From: Chloroflexi bacterium TSY
Lineage (GTDB): Bacteria; Chloroflexota; Anaerolineae; Caldilineales; Caldilineaceae
NCBI GenBank assembly: GCA_019217005.1
Contig: JAHBNG010000011.1
Location: 1-64,000 of the forward strand
Direction: 5' to 3'
DNA: 64,000 nucleotides
The first letter of the stretch is position 1. Every line of letters begins with the position of its first letter. The notes under the pieces were generated by a model, which was not told the origin of the DNA, made no database searches, and worked only from the letters and a program-made list of their open reading frames with translations. Positions 17,204 through 27,098 of the stretch are shown here, piece by piece. The translations under genes were made by a program, and so were the position numbers.

Positions 17204-18156
17204 CTAGGCCCAAGATCCGCGCGCCATCATTCCCCCGTCGACATTGACCCATTCGCCCGTCATAAATGAAGCCTCATCGCTGGCCAGAAAACGGGCGACG
17301 CGTCCGATCTCAATGGGCTGCCCGATCCGACCAAGCGGATGTGCCTTAGCCCAAGTGGCACTTAACTCCTCCACGCTGCTACCCATCGCAGCAGCAGCTT
17401 CGGCAACCAGGGGCGTCTCGATTGTGCCAGGGTTGATAGCCAGTACGCGAATGTTGTCCTTGGCATAATCGGGGTGGTTCAGAATTAGGTTTACACTTTT
17501 GATACATAGATAAAAATCTATATTGAGGTCATTTTCTGCCTGAGCATGGCTCAAAGTAGAAAATATAAACATCTTTTCTCTTTGCAAAAATGTAAACCTA
17601 ATTGTCCGCCTAAAATGAACCACCCCGCATAATCCAGTGCCAATTGGCGAACCAAAGAGAGATCGGCACCCTTGCTGGCTGCATAGGCCGGAACATCATG
17701 TGCAGATTGAAGGCCTTGGACGCTGGCCGTGTTGATGATAACGCCACCACCACGCTTTTTCATTTCCGGCACAGCATATTTGGCCATCAAGAAACGACTC
17801 TTGACATTCACATCCATGATACGGTCCCACATCTCTTCGGGGAATTCGTGTGCAGGTAAGTAGCTATTTGTGGGTTGAATACCAACATTGTTGCAGACGA
17901 CGTCCAAACCGCCCCATGCACTAACGGCAGCATTAACAAGTGCTTGACACTCGGCGGCGACAGAGACATCCGCTTTGTGAAACCGTACTTCGCCCGGCTG
18001 ATCGGCCAATTCCTCTATCAGCTTCTCTCCGGCAGCCACATCGATATCTGCGCAGAGTAAACTGGCACCAGCTTCAGCAAAGGCTGTACAAATGCCAGCA
18101 CCGATTCCTTTTGCGCCGCCCGTCACAATTACAACTTTGCCATCAAAATTAATCAT
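17204..18156 (-). pseudogene. SDR family oxidoreductase interrupted by MITE-1
   Basis: Reading from ATG 18156 (GGAGAG 6 bases upstream) gives MINFDGKVVIVTGGAKGIGAG (cofactor motif TGGAKGIG), then NNVG, then the catalytic YAASKGADLSLVRQLALDYA, where MITE-1 breaks the frame. The rest (KDNIRVLAINPGTIETPL to MTGEWVNVDGGMMARGSWA) continues beyond the insertion. Removing 156 bp of MITE plus one 8-bp duplication restores an uninterrupted 262-codon glucose/3-oxoacyl-type dehydrogenase. The broken message ends inside the MITE after LGLHFCKEKRCLYFLL, so the product lacks the C-terminal third. Confidence 0.95.
17471..17626. mobile_element. MITE-1 copy B, inside the SDR gene
   Basis: 156 bp, inverted relative to the other copies. 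Ends GGGGTGGTTCAGAATTAGG and AAAATGAACCACCCC. Exact target duplication GCATAATC at 17463-17470 and 17627-17634. Nearly identical in sequence to the copies at 34310, 39398 and 42504, so recently active. Confidence 0.95.
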
Positions 18157-18242
18157 TGTTCTCTCCTTTGGATTTTTGCTCATCAGGCGAAATCCTGCAA
18201 ACGTACGATGAACATTGCTCACTTTGCATTGAAAGCGCCTTA

Positions 18243-18323
18243 GAACCTATCCGAAAAGTGGTTGTGAGTCCGACCAGCTTCTCGAGCGAGAATGCGTCGT
18301 CACAGAACTTTTCGGATAAGCAT
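18243..18323. mobile_element. MITE-3 copy 1, 81 bp, IS5-like ends
   Basis: Begins GAACCTATCCGAAAAGTGG and ends ACTTTTCGGATAAGCAT, flanked by TTA on both sides (18240-18242, 18324-18326). A second copy lies in reverse orientation at 32535-32615. TNA target duplications and ends of this kind match IS5-family (IS1031-type) elements. Confidence 0.8.
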
Positions 18324-18326
18324 TTA

Positions 18327-18381
18327 GGCCATTCCAGAAAAAAGATTACCCATTGAGACAGGCTCTTATCCCTGGAATGGC
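18327..18381. repeat. GGCCATTCCAG inverted repeat, copy 1
   Basis: Arms GGCCATTCCAG and CTGGAATGGC separated by about 35 bases. The same arms occur at 32132-32188, and a single half at 5560. Non-coding; could act as terminator between the SDR region and the membrane-protein gene. Confidence 0.45.
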
Positions 18382-18518
18382 TTTGGCTTTTCCATCCGAA
18401 TTGAGCACTTTATTTCTTGGAAAAGCCTTACTCAAAGTAACGGGTTGCCAGGAACCTTCATCCATAATATATCAATGATAATGATCAATTCACAATAATA
18501 TATTATGTCTGCACAATA

Positions 18519-19100
18519 TTATGTCTGCACAAGCGCACGAGTCTCTACACGTCGCTCCATACGAGAGATTGCGAATCCCACTATCAATCCGATCGTTGCA
18601 CCAGTCAATGCGCCGATCACAACTCCAATGGCTTCAATTGCAAGAGAGAGCAGCAATTCGAGGATGCTTACGTTGGTATATGACCCCAGATCAATGAACA
18701 TCGACGGTTCTGTGATCAATCCCGCTATGATGGCACCAAGCATAAACCCGATGCTGATGCCGAAAAAGGCGCCACTGCACCCTGGCACGAGTCCACTGAT
18801 CAATCCTAATACCAAACCGATCATCAGACCAATAAAGCCAGCATAAAATCCAAGATGTAGAAATGCCTCGGCTGGCAACCCAAAACCAAGAGTCCAAAGC
18901 AAAGCAGTCAGACAGACAAAAAAACCACGCAGTGGACCGTAGATCAAGGTACTCACAATGGCAACTAATGCACCCACTAACCCACCAGCGGGCAAAAGAT
19001 CTTCATTCGCTAAAAAATTTGACGTTGCTGCACCGACAACTGTGGCGATGATGACAACAGCAATGGCTTGCAACCAACGCCCATACCGACGAGTAGACAT
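18519..19100 (-). CDS. Glycine-rich multi-pass membrane protein, 193 aa
   Basis: Start at ATG 19100 (MSTRRYGRW), with GAGGAG 8 bases upstream; the longer frame to 19133 lacks a ribosome site. Four or five hydrophobic helices rich in Gly, Ala and Ile (about 9-27, 37-60, 65-85, 90-130, 145-180), ending in a basic tail SRMERRVETRALVQT. The repeated GxxG/GLxxG pattern (GLMIGLVLGLISGLVPG) resembles small channel or scaffold-type membrane proteins, but no family is recognised. Next to pheS, on the same strand but 135 bp away. Confidence 0.75.
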   Translation of the reverse strand: MSTRRYGRWLQAIAVVIIATVVGAATSNFLANEDLLPAGGLVGALVAIVSTLIYGPLRGFFVCLTALLWTLGFGLPAEAFLHLGFYAGFIGLMIGLVLGLISGLVPGCSGAFFGISIGFMLGAIIAGLITEPSMFIDLGSYTNVSILELLLSLAIEAIGVVIGALTGATIGLIVGFAISRMERRVETRALVQT

Positions 19101-19235
19101 GGGCTTCTCCTCACGAAAAATAATAATGAACAATTCTATCTATATCTCTAGGACGATTAACCTCCCACTTAGTGACGAATTCATTGTGATTGATCGCTCA
19201 TTGGACGAAAGTATACAAAACAGGATAGACGAACG

Positions 19236-20270
19236 CTAAACTCGTTCCAGAAAGCGTACATCATTGGTATAGAAATAGCGGATATCATCCACGTTGCGTT
19301 TCTGCATGGCCGTCCGCTCAATGCCCATGCCAAACGCAAAGCCACTGTATACAGCAGGATCGTAACCGCCATTCTTTAACACGACAGGATGCACCATGCC
19401 AGCGCCTGCCAACTCCAACCAGCCAGCATATTTACAGATACGGCAACCGTCTCCGCCACAGATAATGCAATCCACATCCACCTCGACACTCGGCTCAGTG
19501 AAGGGAAAGTAGGATTTGCGGAAGCGAATCTCGCGCCCCTGACCAAACATCTGATTGGCAAAGTTGAGAAGCACACCCTTTAGATCGCTAAAGGTAATGT
19601 TGCGACCGACAGCCAATCCTTCGATCTGGTAGAACATCATCTCAGAACGGGCCGTCACATCTTCGTTGCGCCAACACTTACCGGGCAGTACAACGCGGAT
19701 TGGTTCCGGCGCATACTCTCGCATGGCATGAATTTGCCCCGGACTCGTGTGCGTGCGTAGAATCACATCCGGACGTGTCGTAAAAAATGTATCCTGCATT
19801 TCACGCGCTGGATGTCCTGGCGGAAAGTTCAGCAAAGTAAAGTTGGTCTCATCTGTCTCAACTTCTGGCGAGTCGTAGACTTGGAAACCCATCTGCTTAA
19901 AAATGTCCACTATCTCACGTAGGGCCACTGTGGTTGGATGAAGACGCCCCAAGGATGGAGGTCGGCCGGGCAGCGTTACGTCAATTGCTTCGGCGCTGAG
20001 CGTGCTCTCGATCTCGGCCCTGGCGATCTCGTCTTGTCGCGTTTGCAGCGCCTGTTCGAGTTGGTTCTTGATCTGGTTCGCCGTCTTGCCTACGACCGGA
20101 CGCTCTTCCGCAGAGAGCTTGCCCAGTCCACGCAAGATGCCCGTCATTCGACCGTTGCGCCCTAAATACTCGCGATACCAGGCTTCGGTTTCCTCGGTTG
20201 AGGATGCCTGATCCAACGCGGTGGAGGCTTCTTTTTGGAGCGATTCGAGTTGTTGTAATGTTTCGCTCAT
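19236..20270 (-). CDS. pheS: Phenylalanine-tRNA ligase alpha subunit, 344 aa
   Basis: Catalytic subunit that charges tRNA-Phe as an alpha2-beta2 complex with PheT. N-terminal coiled coil (about 1-90), then class II core: motif 2 region GKCWRNEDVTARSEMMFYQIEGL (about 200-222), SYFPFTEPSVEVDV near 255-268, and motif 3 FGMGIERTAMQKRNVDDIRYFYTND near 312-336. A Cys cluster CIICGGDGCRICKYAGWLE precedes motif 3, as in some bacterial PheS. Start ATG 20270 has GGAGAA upstream and lies 12 bases after the mtaB stop. pheT is not adjacent, unlike the common pheST order. Confidence 0.97.
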   Translation of the reverse strand: MSETLQQLESLQKEASTALDQASSTEETEAWYREYLGRNGRMTGILRGLGKLSAEERPVVGKTANQIKNQLEQALQTRQDEIARAEIESTLSAEAIDVTLPGRPPSLGRLHPTTVALREIVDIFKQMGFQVYDSPEVETDETNFTLLNFPPGHPAREMQDTFFTTRPDVILRTHTSPGQIHAMREYAPEPIRVVLPGKCWRNEDVTARSEMMFYQIEGLAVGRNITFSDLKGVLLNFANQMFGQGREIRFRKSYFPFTEPSVEVDVDCIICGGDGCRICKYAGWLELAGAGMVHPVVLKNGGYDPAVYSGFAFGMGIERTAMQKRNVDDIRYFYTNDVRFLERV

Positions 20271-20282
20271 GGATTCTCCATT

Positions 20283-21653
20283 CTAAATTGTTTCTATCGA
20301 TCGGTCTAGCAAAACACTCCCATACAGTATATCACCATTTAACGCGTCCAGCCGTGCGCGCGTAATTTGATTCTGCAGGGCCACATCCTCTGGGACAACT
20401 GTATGTACCCGTAGATAATTATCCGTTAATCCGCTCCATAACCGACCCGGCTCGTCCGTCATGGTCTGCCCTTCACCCTCCCATAGCACTGGACGAACCG
20501 TGTGGACAAATCGCTCACGTTCAGCACGACCGGTCTGCTCTACAAGCTTGTGAAGTTGCTGCGAGCGTTCTTTCTTCATGGCATTGGGCACTTGCTCGCC
20601 AAATTTGGCCGCCGCCGTTCCGGTTCGGGGACTAAATGGGAAGATGTGTGCATGAGCAAAACGCATCTCTTCCACAAATGCCATGCCCTCTTGGAAATCT
20701 GCATCTGTCTCACCTGGAAAGCCTGTAATGAGATCGGTGGTGAGCACAAGATCCGGTATGGCATCGCGGGCATCCTGGACCAACTGACGAAAGCTTTCCT
20801 GTGTGCAACGGCGTGCCATCAGGCGTAGCTGTTTGTCTGTTCCAGCTTGAAGCGGCAAATGCAAATGGGGGCAAAGGCGATGGGACCATCGTTGCCACAA
20901 GTCGAAAAACCCCTCGGCCAATTCCCACGGTTCCAAGCTACTTAAACGCAGTCGAGCAATATCCGTATCGGTCAAGATTGCATTGGTGAGTTCTTTTAGA
21001 TTCGTGCATTGCTTCTGAGGAAGATCACGTCCATAACTACCCAGATGTACACCCGTGAGAACGGCTTCTTGTACACCCTCCTCAGCGAGTCTCTGGATTT
21101 CGCATACGATCTCTTGGATGTCACGGCTACGGCTTTCACCGCGCGCGACTGTCACAATACAGAAGGTGCATTTGTTGTTGCAACCATCCTGGACTTTGAT
21201 AAAGGCCCGTGTACGACCACGCAGTCGTGCAGACTGTCCGGGCACTATATCAGATAGAGCGAATGGAGTTCCGTCAGGCTGCATACGCGCCAACTCGGCT
21301 GGATCGTCGATCTCTGCACTCCACGGTTCTAATAGCGCATGCAACATTTCTTTTTGACGATTATCGACGACCATTGAAACACCGGGCAAAGCGGCTGCCT
21401 CTGTAGGTTGGAGTGTGGACCAACAGCCAGTCACGGCAATGCGCGCATCTGGATTTAATTTGTGTAGCTTCCGCACTCGTTGACGGCTTTTGCGCCCTGC
21501 TTCAGTCGTCACTGCACAGGTATTAAAGACAATCACTTGTGCCTGTTCGGGGGCATTGACCGTTATATGGCCAGCCGCACGCAAGCGTCCCCCAAGGGTG
21601 TCAACTTCGCTAAAGTTGAGCCGGCAGCCGATTTGGTCTAAGTAGATGCGCAT
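20283..21653 (-). CDS. mtaB: tRNA threonylcarbamoyladenosine methylthiotransferase, 456 aa
   Basis: Radical-SAM enzyme that converts t6A37 to ms2t6A37 in tRNAs. N-terminal methylthiotransferase domain with Cys10, Cys46 ([16 protein letters not shown]) and Cys77 binding the auxiliary cluster. Radical SAM cluster Cys158-x3-Cys162-x2-Cys165 ([10 protein letters not shown]). [18 protein letters not shown] near 315-332 and a C-terminal TRAM-like region. CAVTT, rather than the MiaB-type motif, points to MtaB. It leads a two-gene translation operon with pheS. The ribosome site before ATG 21653 is weak. Confidence 0.95.
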   Translation of the reverse strand: MRIYLDQIGCRLNFSEVDTLGGRLRAAGHITVNAPEQAQVIVFNTCAVTTEAGRKSRQRVRKLHKLNPDARIAVTGCWSTLQPTEAAALPGVSMVVDNRQKEMLHALLEPWSAEIDDPAELARMQPDGTPFALSDIVPGQSARLRGRTRAFIKVQDGCNNKCTFCIVTVARGESRSRDIQEIVCEIQRLAEEGVQEAVLTGVHLGSYGRDLPQKQCTNLKELTNAILTDTDIARLRLSSLEPWELAEGFFDLWQRWSHRLCPHLHLPLQAGTDKQLRLMARRCTQESFRQLVQDARDAIPDLVLTTDLITGFPGETDADFQEGMAFVEEMRFAHAHIFPFSPRTGTAAAKFGEQVPNAMKKERSQQLHKLVEQTGRAERERFVHTVRPVLWEGEGQTMTDEPGRLWSGLTDNYLRVHTVVPEDVALQNQITRARLDALNGDILYGSVLLDRSIETI

Positions 21654-22141
21654 GGTCGTATTATTTACGATTTCGGATTTACGATTTACGAATCGCCATC
21701 ATTATAGCGTTCAGATAGAATGTGGATTCGGACTGGTGAAACAGATTCTCGCGGATTTTACCTGGTTCAATTTTTGGGTAGATATCGACTGAATCTGCTT
21801 GACCTGTGTTCTATTTCAATCATCTTATAAGTATAGCATAGGTTTGGGTGACAGCAGGAAAAATTTGCGATATACTTGGATTTACGTTGAGTATGACTAT
21901 TAATAAGCGGCAGGAGGTAGTAAGAACCTTTTTAATTGTCAATTGCTGAATTGTCGAATTGCCGAATGTTTAATGAGTCAAATCGTAGTCAAATCGTAGG
22001 CCACTTTTCTGAAGTGACAAGCATCAAGAACCCTCAATCTTCAATTGAAAAAGGTTGCTCTCTTGCCACTTGTCCCGTCTCCGGCGGGACCTACGATAAA
22101 CGATCATAATTTCGGTGACGGTGCAGGAGGAGGAGGGAAGG
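21654..22141. other. Intergenic region with REP-like palindromes
   Basis: No gene seen. Includes repeated GATTTACGATTTACGA words just upstream of mtaB, AATTGTCAATTGC-type repeats near 21935-21970, and a hairpin-rich block near 21987-22097 (GTAGGCCACTTTTCTGAAGTGAC, then TCCCGTCTCCGGCGGGACCTACG, shown here only as cores). The latter resembles the block at 60351-60456. Confidence 0.4.
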
Positions 22142-23635
22142 GTGAAACTAACGCATGCAACCAATCATGGCATCGCCGATACTGTCCTGGACGAAGTCAT
22201 TACAAAATTTGAACAGACGTTTCCTGAGCGTATCCAATCCTACTATTTGATGGGTAGTTATGCTGAAGGTGTGGTCACGCCGACGAGTGATCTCGATCTC
22301 GTTGTGCTGTTTCACGGGAACGTGACGAGCGACGAGACAGAACGGGCGATGGCTCTTGGTGAACAGTGTGCTCAGGACAGCCCCATTCGTCTGGACATTG
22401 AGCTTGCCGACTGCAATCTAACGGTGCGTCAACGAGTCTATTTCAAACAGACAGCACAGTTGCTCTATGGACAAGACGTGGGCAATGAGGTGACTCTCCC
22501 CCCTGTCGCTGATTATCTGCACTACGTTACTTGGGGCCCGTATCGCTTCTTTGTGCAAATCATGCGGAATTGTGAGGTTGTTTCGTATCCGCTCAGGTAC
22601 CCTGACCCTAATGACGAATTCTACGGGTATGCCAAGGTCCAAATGATGGATTGGTACGCACCCGAGACGAAACAAGGGCTCAAAGAGTTGGTGACAAGCG
22701 CCACGCGTACGGCTCGCACCGTGATTGCTCTGCAAGGTGGTCACTACTCAGGCTCACAGGAGGAGACGCTTCGACTCTACCGTCAATATATTAACGATGA
22801 TTGGATCGTGTATCTAGATGGGCTGTATAAACAGTGCAAAGTTGCTTGGCGGTATGAAGTACCAACAGACAACGCAGATCGAGAACAACTGCGTTTTCTT
22901 TGCAGCCGAACTCTCGATTATGAGAATAGCTATTTTGCTCGCTATCGACGGTATTTGCTGGGGCTTCTCCAGGAACAGGATATTGATATCCAGATCTTTG
23001 CCGCAGAGCAGCTCCAAAAGACGGTCTATATGGATGTGGAAACAGAAGCACGGCTTTGTGATGTGGATTCAACTGGACAACCAGCCTTGCAAAAAGCGAT
23101 TGAACAGGCGTTGTCTCAAATCGAAGAACACAGGAGAGTGCAACGAATTCATCCAGCCACACACCCAGACGGATTGATTGTGCGCTCAATGGTCCAAACC
23201 GACATCGGTGCAATTGCCAAAGCATTCGAGCACATGAATAAATCCGGCGAGCAGTATCAGCGCTATTATGCTGAAAACCAAGGGGGCACGCGGCTGACGT
23301 TGGTTGCTTTATTGGACGGAAACGTTGTGGGTTATACCAATGTCATCTGGCAACCAAATGATGACTATTTTCGTGAAAATAACTTACCTGAGATTAACGA
23401 CATGAATACCGTGGCGTGGATGCGGCGGAGAGGGATTGGTACAGCCATGATCAATGCTGCAGAAGAAGCGGTCCATCAGCGCGGCTACTCAGCCGTCGGA
23501 ATCGGCGTCGGGAGCACTGAAGATTATGCGATTGCACAACGGCTCTATCCTCAGTTGGGATATCGCTACAATCGACAAGGATTTGTTCCCGATCCGTGGG
23601 GTGGCGGGTGGAGTTTGAGTAAAGAATTAGGATAA
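22142..23635 (+). CDS. Nucleotidyltransferase-GNAT acetyltransferase fusion, 497 aa
   Basis: Start chosen at GTG 22142, because the bases just upstream (GGAGGAGGAGGGAAGG) are an obvious ribosome site; an upstream GTG at 22115 would translate through it. Residues 35-58 carry a DNA-polymerase-beta-type nucleotidyltransferase motif (MGSYAEGVVTPTSDLDLVVL: GS, then D50-x-D52), with a third acidic residue near 85 (IRLDIELAD). Residues 140-270 look helical and resemble the partner region of aminoglycoside nucleotidyltransferases. Residues 355-497 are a GNAT N-acetyltransferase (RRRGIGTAMINAAEEAVHQRG, YPQLGYRYNRQGF). Two modification activities on one chain suggest antibiotic or small-molecule modification, but this is inference. 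The Nudix gene follows after 3 bases. Confidence 0.88.
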   Translation: MKLTHATNHGIADTVLDEVITKFEQTFPERIQSYYLMGSYAEGVVTPTSDLDLVVLFHGNVTSDETERAMALGEQCAQDSPIRLDIELADCNLTVRQRVYFKQTAQLLYGQDVGNEVTLPPVADYLHYVTWGPYRFFVQIMRNCEVVSYPLRYPDPNDEFYGYAKVQMMDWYAPETKQGLKELVTSATRTARTVIALQGGHYSGSQEETLRLYRQYINDDWIVYLDGLYKQCKVAWRYEVPTDNADREQLRFLCSRTLDYENSYFARYRRYLLGLLQEQDIDIQIFAAEQLQKTVYMDVETEARLCDVDSTGQPALQKAIEQALSQIEEHRRVQRIHPATHPDGLIVRSMVQTDIGAIAKAFEHMNKSGEQYQRYYAENQGGTRLTLVALLDGNVVGYTNVIWQPNDDYFRENNLPEINDMNTVAWMRRRGIGTAMINAAEEAVHQRGYSAVGIGVGSTEDYAIAQRLYPQLGYRYNRQGFVPDPWGGGWSLSKELG

Positions 23636-23638
23636 ACG

Positions 23639-24133
23639 ATGACTTTACCACTGCTCTACACGCAAGTTAATTGTGTACAGAATAATCAAGTATTGCTCAT
23701 GCGACGCAACAAAGAGCCCAATTTTGGCAAGTGGGTGGCCCCTGGTGGCAAAATCGAGTGGAATGAGTCGATGCAGGATTGTGCCGTTCGTGAGTTGCGC
23801 GAGGAGACAGGATTAATCGCACATGAAGTAATCCTACGAGGCATTGTCACCCTAGTTTTGCCCGATCTGGCTCAGCACTGCATCCATTTTCTCTATCTTG
23901 TGACCAAATTTTCTGGCAATCTGATTGCAGATTTGCGAGAAGGTGAGTTGCAGTGGTGGCCCATTGCCCAGCTCGATCAACTTGAGATGCCTCCCGCTAA
24001 CAGGCGTTTTTTACCTCACGGATTAAAAAAACCGAACTCAAAGAACGAGCCAATCTATCAGGCGAAGTATGTGTACGACACAGCGCGCAATATTATAGAA
24101 GTCGTTGAGTATTCATCGTGCCGAGTCAATTGA
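23639..24133 (+). CDS. Nudix hydrolase, 164 aa
   Basis: Pyrophosphohydrolase of the MutT type. The full Nudix box is present at residues 37-59: G-x5-E43-x7-R51-E52-L-x-E55-E56-x-G58 (GKIEWNESMQDCAVRELREE). The N-terminal MTLPLLYTQVNCVQNNQVLLMRR matches 8-oxo-dGTPase-like proteins. The start is 3 bases after the stop of the nucleotidyltransferase-GNAT gene, so the two form an operon and the enzyme may sanitise or recycle the nucleotide by-product, which is inference. Cytoplasmic. Confidence 0.92.
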   Translation: MTLPLLYTQVNCVQNNQVLLMRRNKEPNFGKWVAPGGKIEWNESMQDCAVRELREETGLIAHEVILRGIVTLVLPDLAQHCIHFLYLVTKFSGNLIADLREGELQWWPIAQLDQLEMPPANRRFLPHGLKKPNSKNEPIYQAKYVYDTARNIIEVVEYSSCRVN

Positions 24134-24402
24134 AATCTAGATGATTGACTCACATCCCCGAAGGAACCAAGCCTCTGCTTCACTCAGGAATGACACGATT
24201 GCTGTCTATTGATGGTGTTTATTTGACTCTACGAACAATTGACAAATAAAATTGGATCCATATACTTGACTCGACTCGCTCATCAGAAGAGCTTGTGTAG
24301 AAGCGACGTGTTGCCGCTAAAAAAGTGCCGGTGAACATGATTTTCGTGGATACGCCAATCCGATTTTGATTCTCAAGCACCGTCCCCCATTCATTCTATT
24401 TG

Positions 24403-24482
24403 TTGGCAGTATTCCACAAATTGTGTAAAAGTTTCCTGATTTCTCAGATGGAAAGCAAATTTATACACAATTTGGGATACCA
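24403..24482. mobile_element. MITE-2 relative, 80 bp, diverged
   Basis: Flanked by an exact 8-bp repeat TCTATTTG (24395-24402 and 24483-24490). Arms GTATTCCACAAATTGTGTA and ACACAATTTGGGATAC share the CCACAAANTGTGTAAA signature with 12012-12092 and 53689-53768. The rest of the gap 24134-24518 shows no gene. It lies just upstream of PhyH 3. Confidence 0.8.
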
Positions 24483-24518
24483 TCTATTTGCCAGAACAAC
24501 AAACTCGTTAGGAGGATT

Positions 24519-25403
24519 ATGATTCAGACCCAGCCCACGATACAAGCATCTGATTTGGAAGTCTCAGTTGAACACTTAGATCTGGAACAGGCGGCCGCCA
24601 TTTATCGGGAGCATGGCTGTCTTGTTGTGCGTGGATTGATGAGACCTTACGTCGATGATATGTATCGGGACATTATGACAACCGTCGAGACGGCACTGGC
24701 GGAACTCGATCAGGCTCGACAAGTTCCAGAAGGGTGGGTCTCACCGAACGGTTGCCTCTTGATTCCAGCACCAGAGAATTATGATCGTGATAAGCAGGTT
24801 ATGACGGTGGGCATGAACTACCGCACGAGTGCAGCGTTTATGCAAACCGCTATGGACCCGATTGCACTTGATATTGTTGAGGCGATTTTGGGGCCGAATG
24901 TTGAAACCTTTGGCGAAGGACAAAGTTTGGTGAAAGAACCTGTCGGTGGTCACCCCAAGCATTTGCATCAAGATTCGGCCTACTTTGAACACAAATATGA
25001 AGGTCCCGTGGCAATTTTGAGTTATGTCATTGACACAGACTTGGAGAATGGAGCGCTCCATGTTGTTCCGGGTAGCTTCAAGATGGGTCAACTGAAGCAT
25101 ATCGACACCTTTTCGCATCTGGGGTTAGATGAAGATGAGTGGCCGTGGGAAGCATCCGTCCCTGTCGAGGGACAGGCTGGCGATTCGATCTTTTTCAATG
25201 TGAAAACAATTCACGGGTCCAAGCCCAACTATTCGGATAAGCCTCGCCCTGTCTTTATCAACCGCTATCGTCGACCTGATGATTTTGTCACCATCGGTGC
25301 AACAACAACGGCCAACCGTGCAGAGGCAGAAAAACAAGCCGCAGAGGCAAAGAAAACGAATGAACAGCGGGGATTGATGGTGCGCGGCTTTCGGGGAGGG
25401 TAG
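24519..25403 (+). CDS. Phytanoyl-CoA dioxygenase family protein (PhyH 3)
   Basis: 294 aa. Fe(II) triad His150-x-Asp152 (KHLHQDSAYF) and His232 (VKTIHGSKPN), with Arg near 243 (KPRPVFINRY) for 2-oxoglutarate. LENGALHVVPGSFKMG is the core motif. The C-terminus ends in a charged helix (NRAEAEKQAAEAKKTNEQRG). AGGAGG precedes ATG 24519. It is followed on the same strand by a sugar-binding lipoprotein gene, so the substrate may be linked to the imported compound; this is inference. Confidence 0.9.
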   Translation: MIQTQPTIQASDLEVSVEHLDLEQAAAIYREHGCLVVRGLMRPYVDDMYRDIMTTVETALAELDQARQVPEGWVSPNGCLLIPAPENYDRDKQVMTVGMNYRTSAAFMQTAMDPIALDIVEAILGPNVETFGEGQSLVKEPVGGHPKHLHQDSAYFEHKYEGPVAILSYVIDTDLENGALHVVPGSFKMGQLKHIDTFSHLGLDEDEWPWEASVPVEGQAGDSIFFNVKTIHGSKPNYSDKPRPVFINRYRRPDDFVTIGATTTANRAEAEKQAAEAKKTNEQRGLMVRGFRGG

Positions 25404-25544
25404 CGAGCGGATGGTTGATAATGGATGGTTAGCCCAACCCAATTTTTAAACTATTCATAGCTGAAATGCCATCAACGACAGGAAATTCTTTTTCTGAAAG
25501 ACTATATTTGTTTAATTTTCACTCAATCTAAAGTTGGAGGAATA

Positions 25545-26897
25545 ATGAATCGATCAAAATTATCACGCCGTAGTTTTTTGCAGGTCGTTGGTGTTGGCGC
25601 AGCCAGTGCGGCTGTTCTGACGGCTTGTCCCACACCAGCACCTTCGGCGGACAGCGGTAGTGGCAGTGCGCCAGCCATGGAAACAACGACCGTGACAATG
25701 GGGTTAACATGGGGCGCAACCTTCCGCCCTCGTCAACAAGAGTTTAATGACATGTTCATGGAGAGACATCCAGAAATTGCATTGGATGTCACCTACAATA
25801 CATGGAGTGATCACAACAATATTGTCCCAACGTGGGCTGCTGCTGAGCAACTGCCGGACATCGTCTATGTTCACGGTAGCCGTGCATTCCCCTGGGCCTT
25901 TGAGGGTATCTCAATTCCGCTGGACAGCTATACAGAAAGCGACACCGAATTTGATATAGCCGGTGTCTGGGAAGAGTCCCTGCGTCTCTATCGCTTCCAG
26001 GGCGAACAACATGGTATTCCGTACGATCACGGTCCCATTCTGCTTGGCTACAACAAAGATATTTTCGATGCCGCCGATATGGATTATCCAGATGAAACCT
26101 GGACCATGGAAACCATGCGTGAAGCGGCCGCCAAATTAACGAATCTGGAAGGTGAGATACCTCAGTGGGGGTATACGGGCAACAACCCCAGCCTTGGCAA
26201 TTCACCATCATGTATTGGCAGTTGGGGTGGCGAATATCTGAATGAAGATGAGACGGAACTCTTAATTGACTCGCCCGAAGCCCGCGAAGCCCTTCAGTTC
26301 TGGACCGATATGATACACGTTGATCAATCGGCACCAACCCCAGCTGAATCGGAAGCGTTTGAGCAAGGGCCGTGGTTGGGAGGTCAGGTGGCTATGGAAA
26401 ATGTTCCGTCTTGGGCCACACCAAACTTAACCGAATTCGCCCAATTTGGCTGGGACGTTGCGCCGTGGCCAGAGGGACCGGCAGGTCGGGTGACTGGTGC
26501 ATTTGGCAGTGGCTTCAGCATTACGAATGATAGTGAGGTGCCCGATGAAAGCTGGACCTTTATGAGCGAATACCTCTCGGTAGAGGGCATGTCTTTCGTC
26601 TGGGGTGAGAGTGGACGTGGCAGTCCAGCCCGTAAAGCGTCCTATGAATCATGGATGAATTCAGTAAACGCGCCCGAACACGCCGAGTATTATTTAGAGG
26701 CGCTCGATACATACGCAGTCACTTGGCGCCCGTATCAGACACTTGGCGCGGCAGAATTAAATGATCTTGAGAGTCGTTCACGTGGACTGTTGAAGGCTGG
26801 TGATATTGATGTTGATGGCTACATATCAGCCCTCGTGACTGATGGACCAGCGATCCTCCAAGAGGCGTGGGACCGCCTGCAAGCCGCTTCCGGATGA
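25545..26897 (+). CDS. ABC transporter sugar-binding lipoprotein (family 1), copy 1
   Basis: 450 aa. N-terminus MNRSKLSRRSFLQVVGVGAA carries a Tat-like SRRSFLQ motif and a lipobox LTAC at about residues 24-27, so the mature protein is a lipid-anchored periplasmic-face binding protein. The body is an extracellular solute-binding fold (LPDIVYVHGSRAFPWAFEGI, IPYDHGPILLGYNKDIFDAADM). It is closely similar along its whole length to the protein at 28636-30003, the result of a tandem duplication, with a PhyH gene now between them. GGAGGA precedes the start. The permeases at 30168 and 31132 probably serve both. The ligand is presumed to be a carbohydrate or other polyol. Confidence 0.93.
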   Translation: MNRSKLSRRSFLQVVGVGAASAAVLTACPTPAPSADSGSGSAPAMETTTVTMGLTWGATFRPRQQEFNDMFMERHPEIALDVTYNTWSDHNNIVPTWAAAEQLPDIVYVHGSRAFPWAFEGISIPLDSYTESDTEFDIAGVWEESLRLYRFQGEQHGIPYDHGPILLGYNKDIFDAADMDYPDETWTMETMREAAAKLTNLEGEIPQWGYTGNNPSLGNSPSCIGSWGGEYLNEDETELLIDSPEAREALQFWTDMIHVDQSAPTPAESEAFEQGPWLGGQVAMENVPSWATPNLTEFAQFGWDVAPWPEGPAGRVTGAFGSGFSITNDSEVPDESWTFMSEYLSVEGMSFVWGESGRGSPARKASYESWMNSVNAPEHAEYYLEALDTYAVTWRPYQTLGAAELNDLESRSRGLLKAGDIDVDGYISALVTDGPAILQEAWDRLQAASG

Positions 26898-26919
26898 GGA
26901 TTGAGAGAATAGTTCCTCA

Positions 26920-27013
26920 TATACTGCACTCGCTCATAGATGAGAATAAATTCGTCTGTTCTATTCGGGTGAGAACGGTCAAATTCATTCTCATCTATGG
27001 CAGTGCAGAGTAT
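26920..27013. repeat. Long inverted repeat after binding-protein gene 1
   Basis: Arms ATACTGCACTCGCTCATAGA/TGAGAATAAATT and AATTCATTCTCATC/TATGGCAGTGCAGAGTAT pair over about 30 bases around a 30-base loop. Placed 22 bases after the stop codon at 26897, it can act as a terminator or RNA-stabilising hairpin, or be another palindromic mobile element. Confidence 0.6.
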
Positions 27014-27098
27014 ATTTGTTAAGTAAGGCGTACTGTGTGGAATGAAAGTACACGTAGTACGTCTTTGTTTATGTGTGCTGTCACACGAGGAGGCTCCG

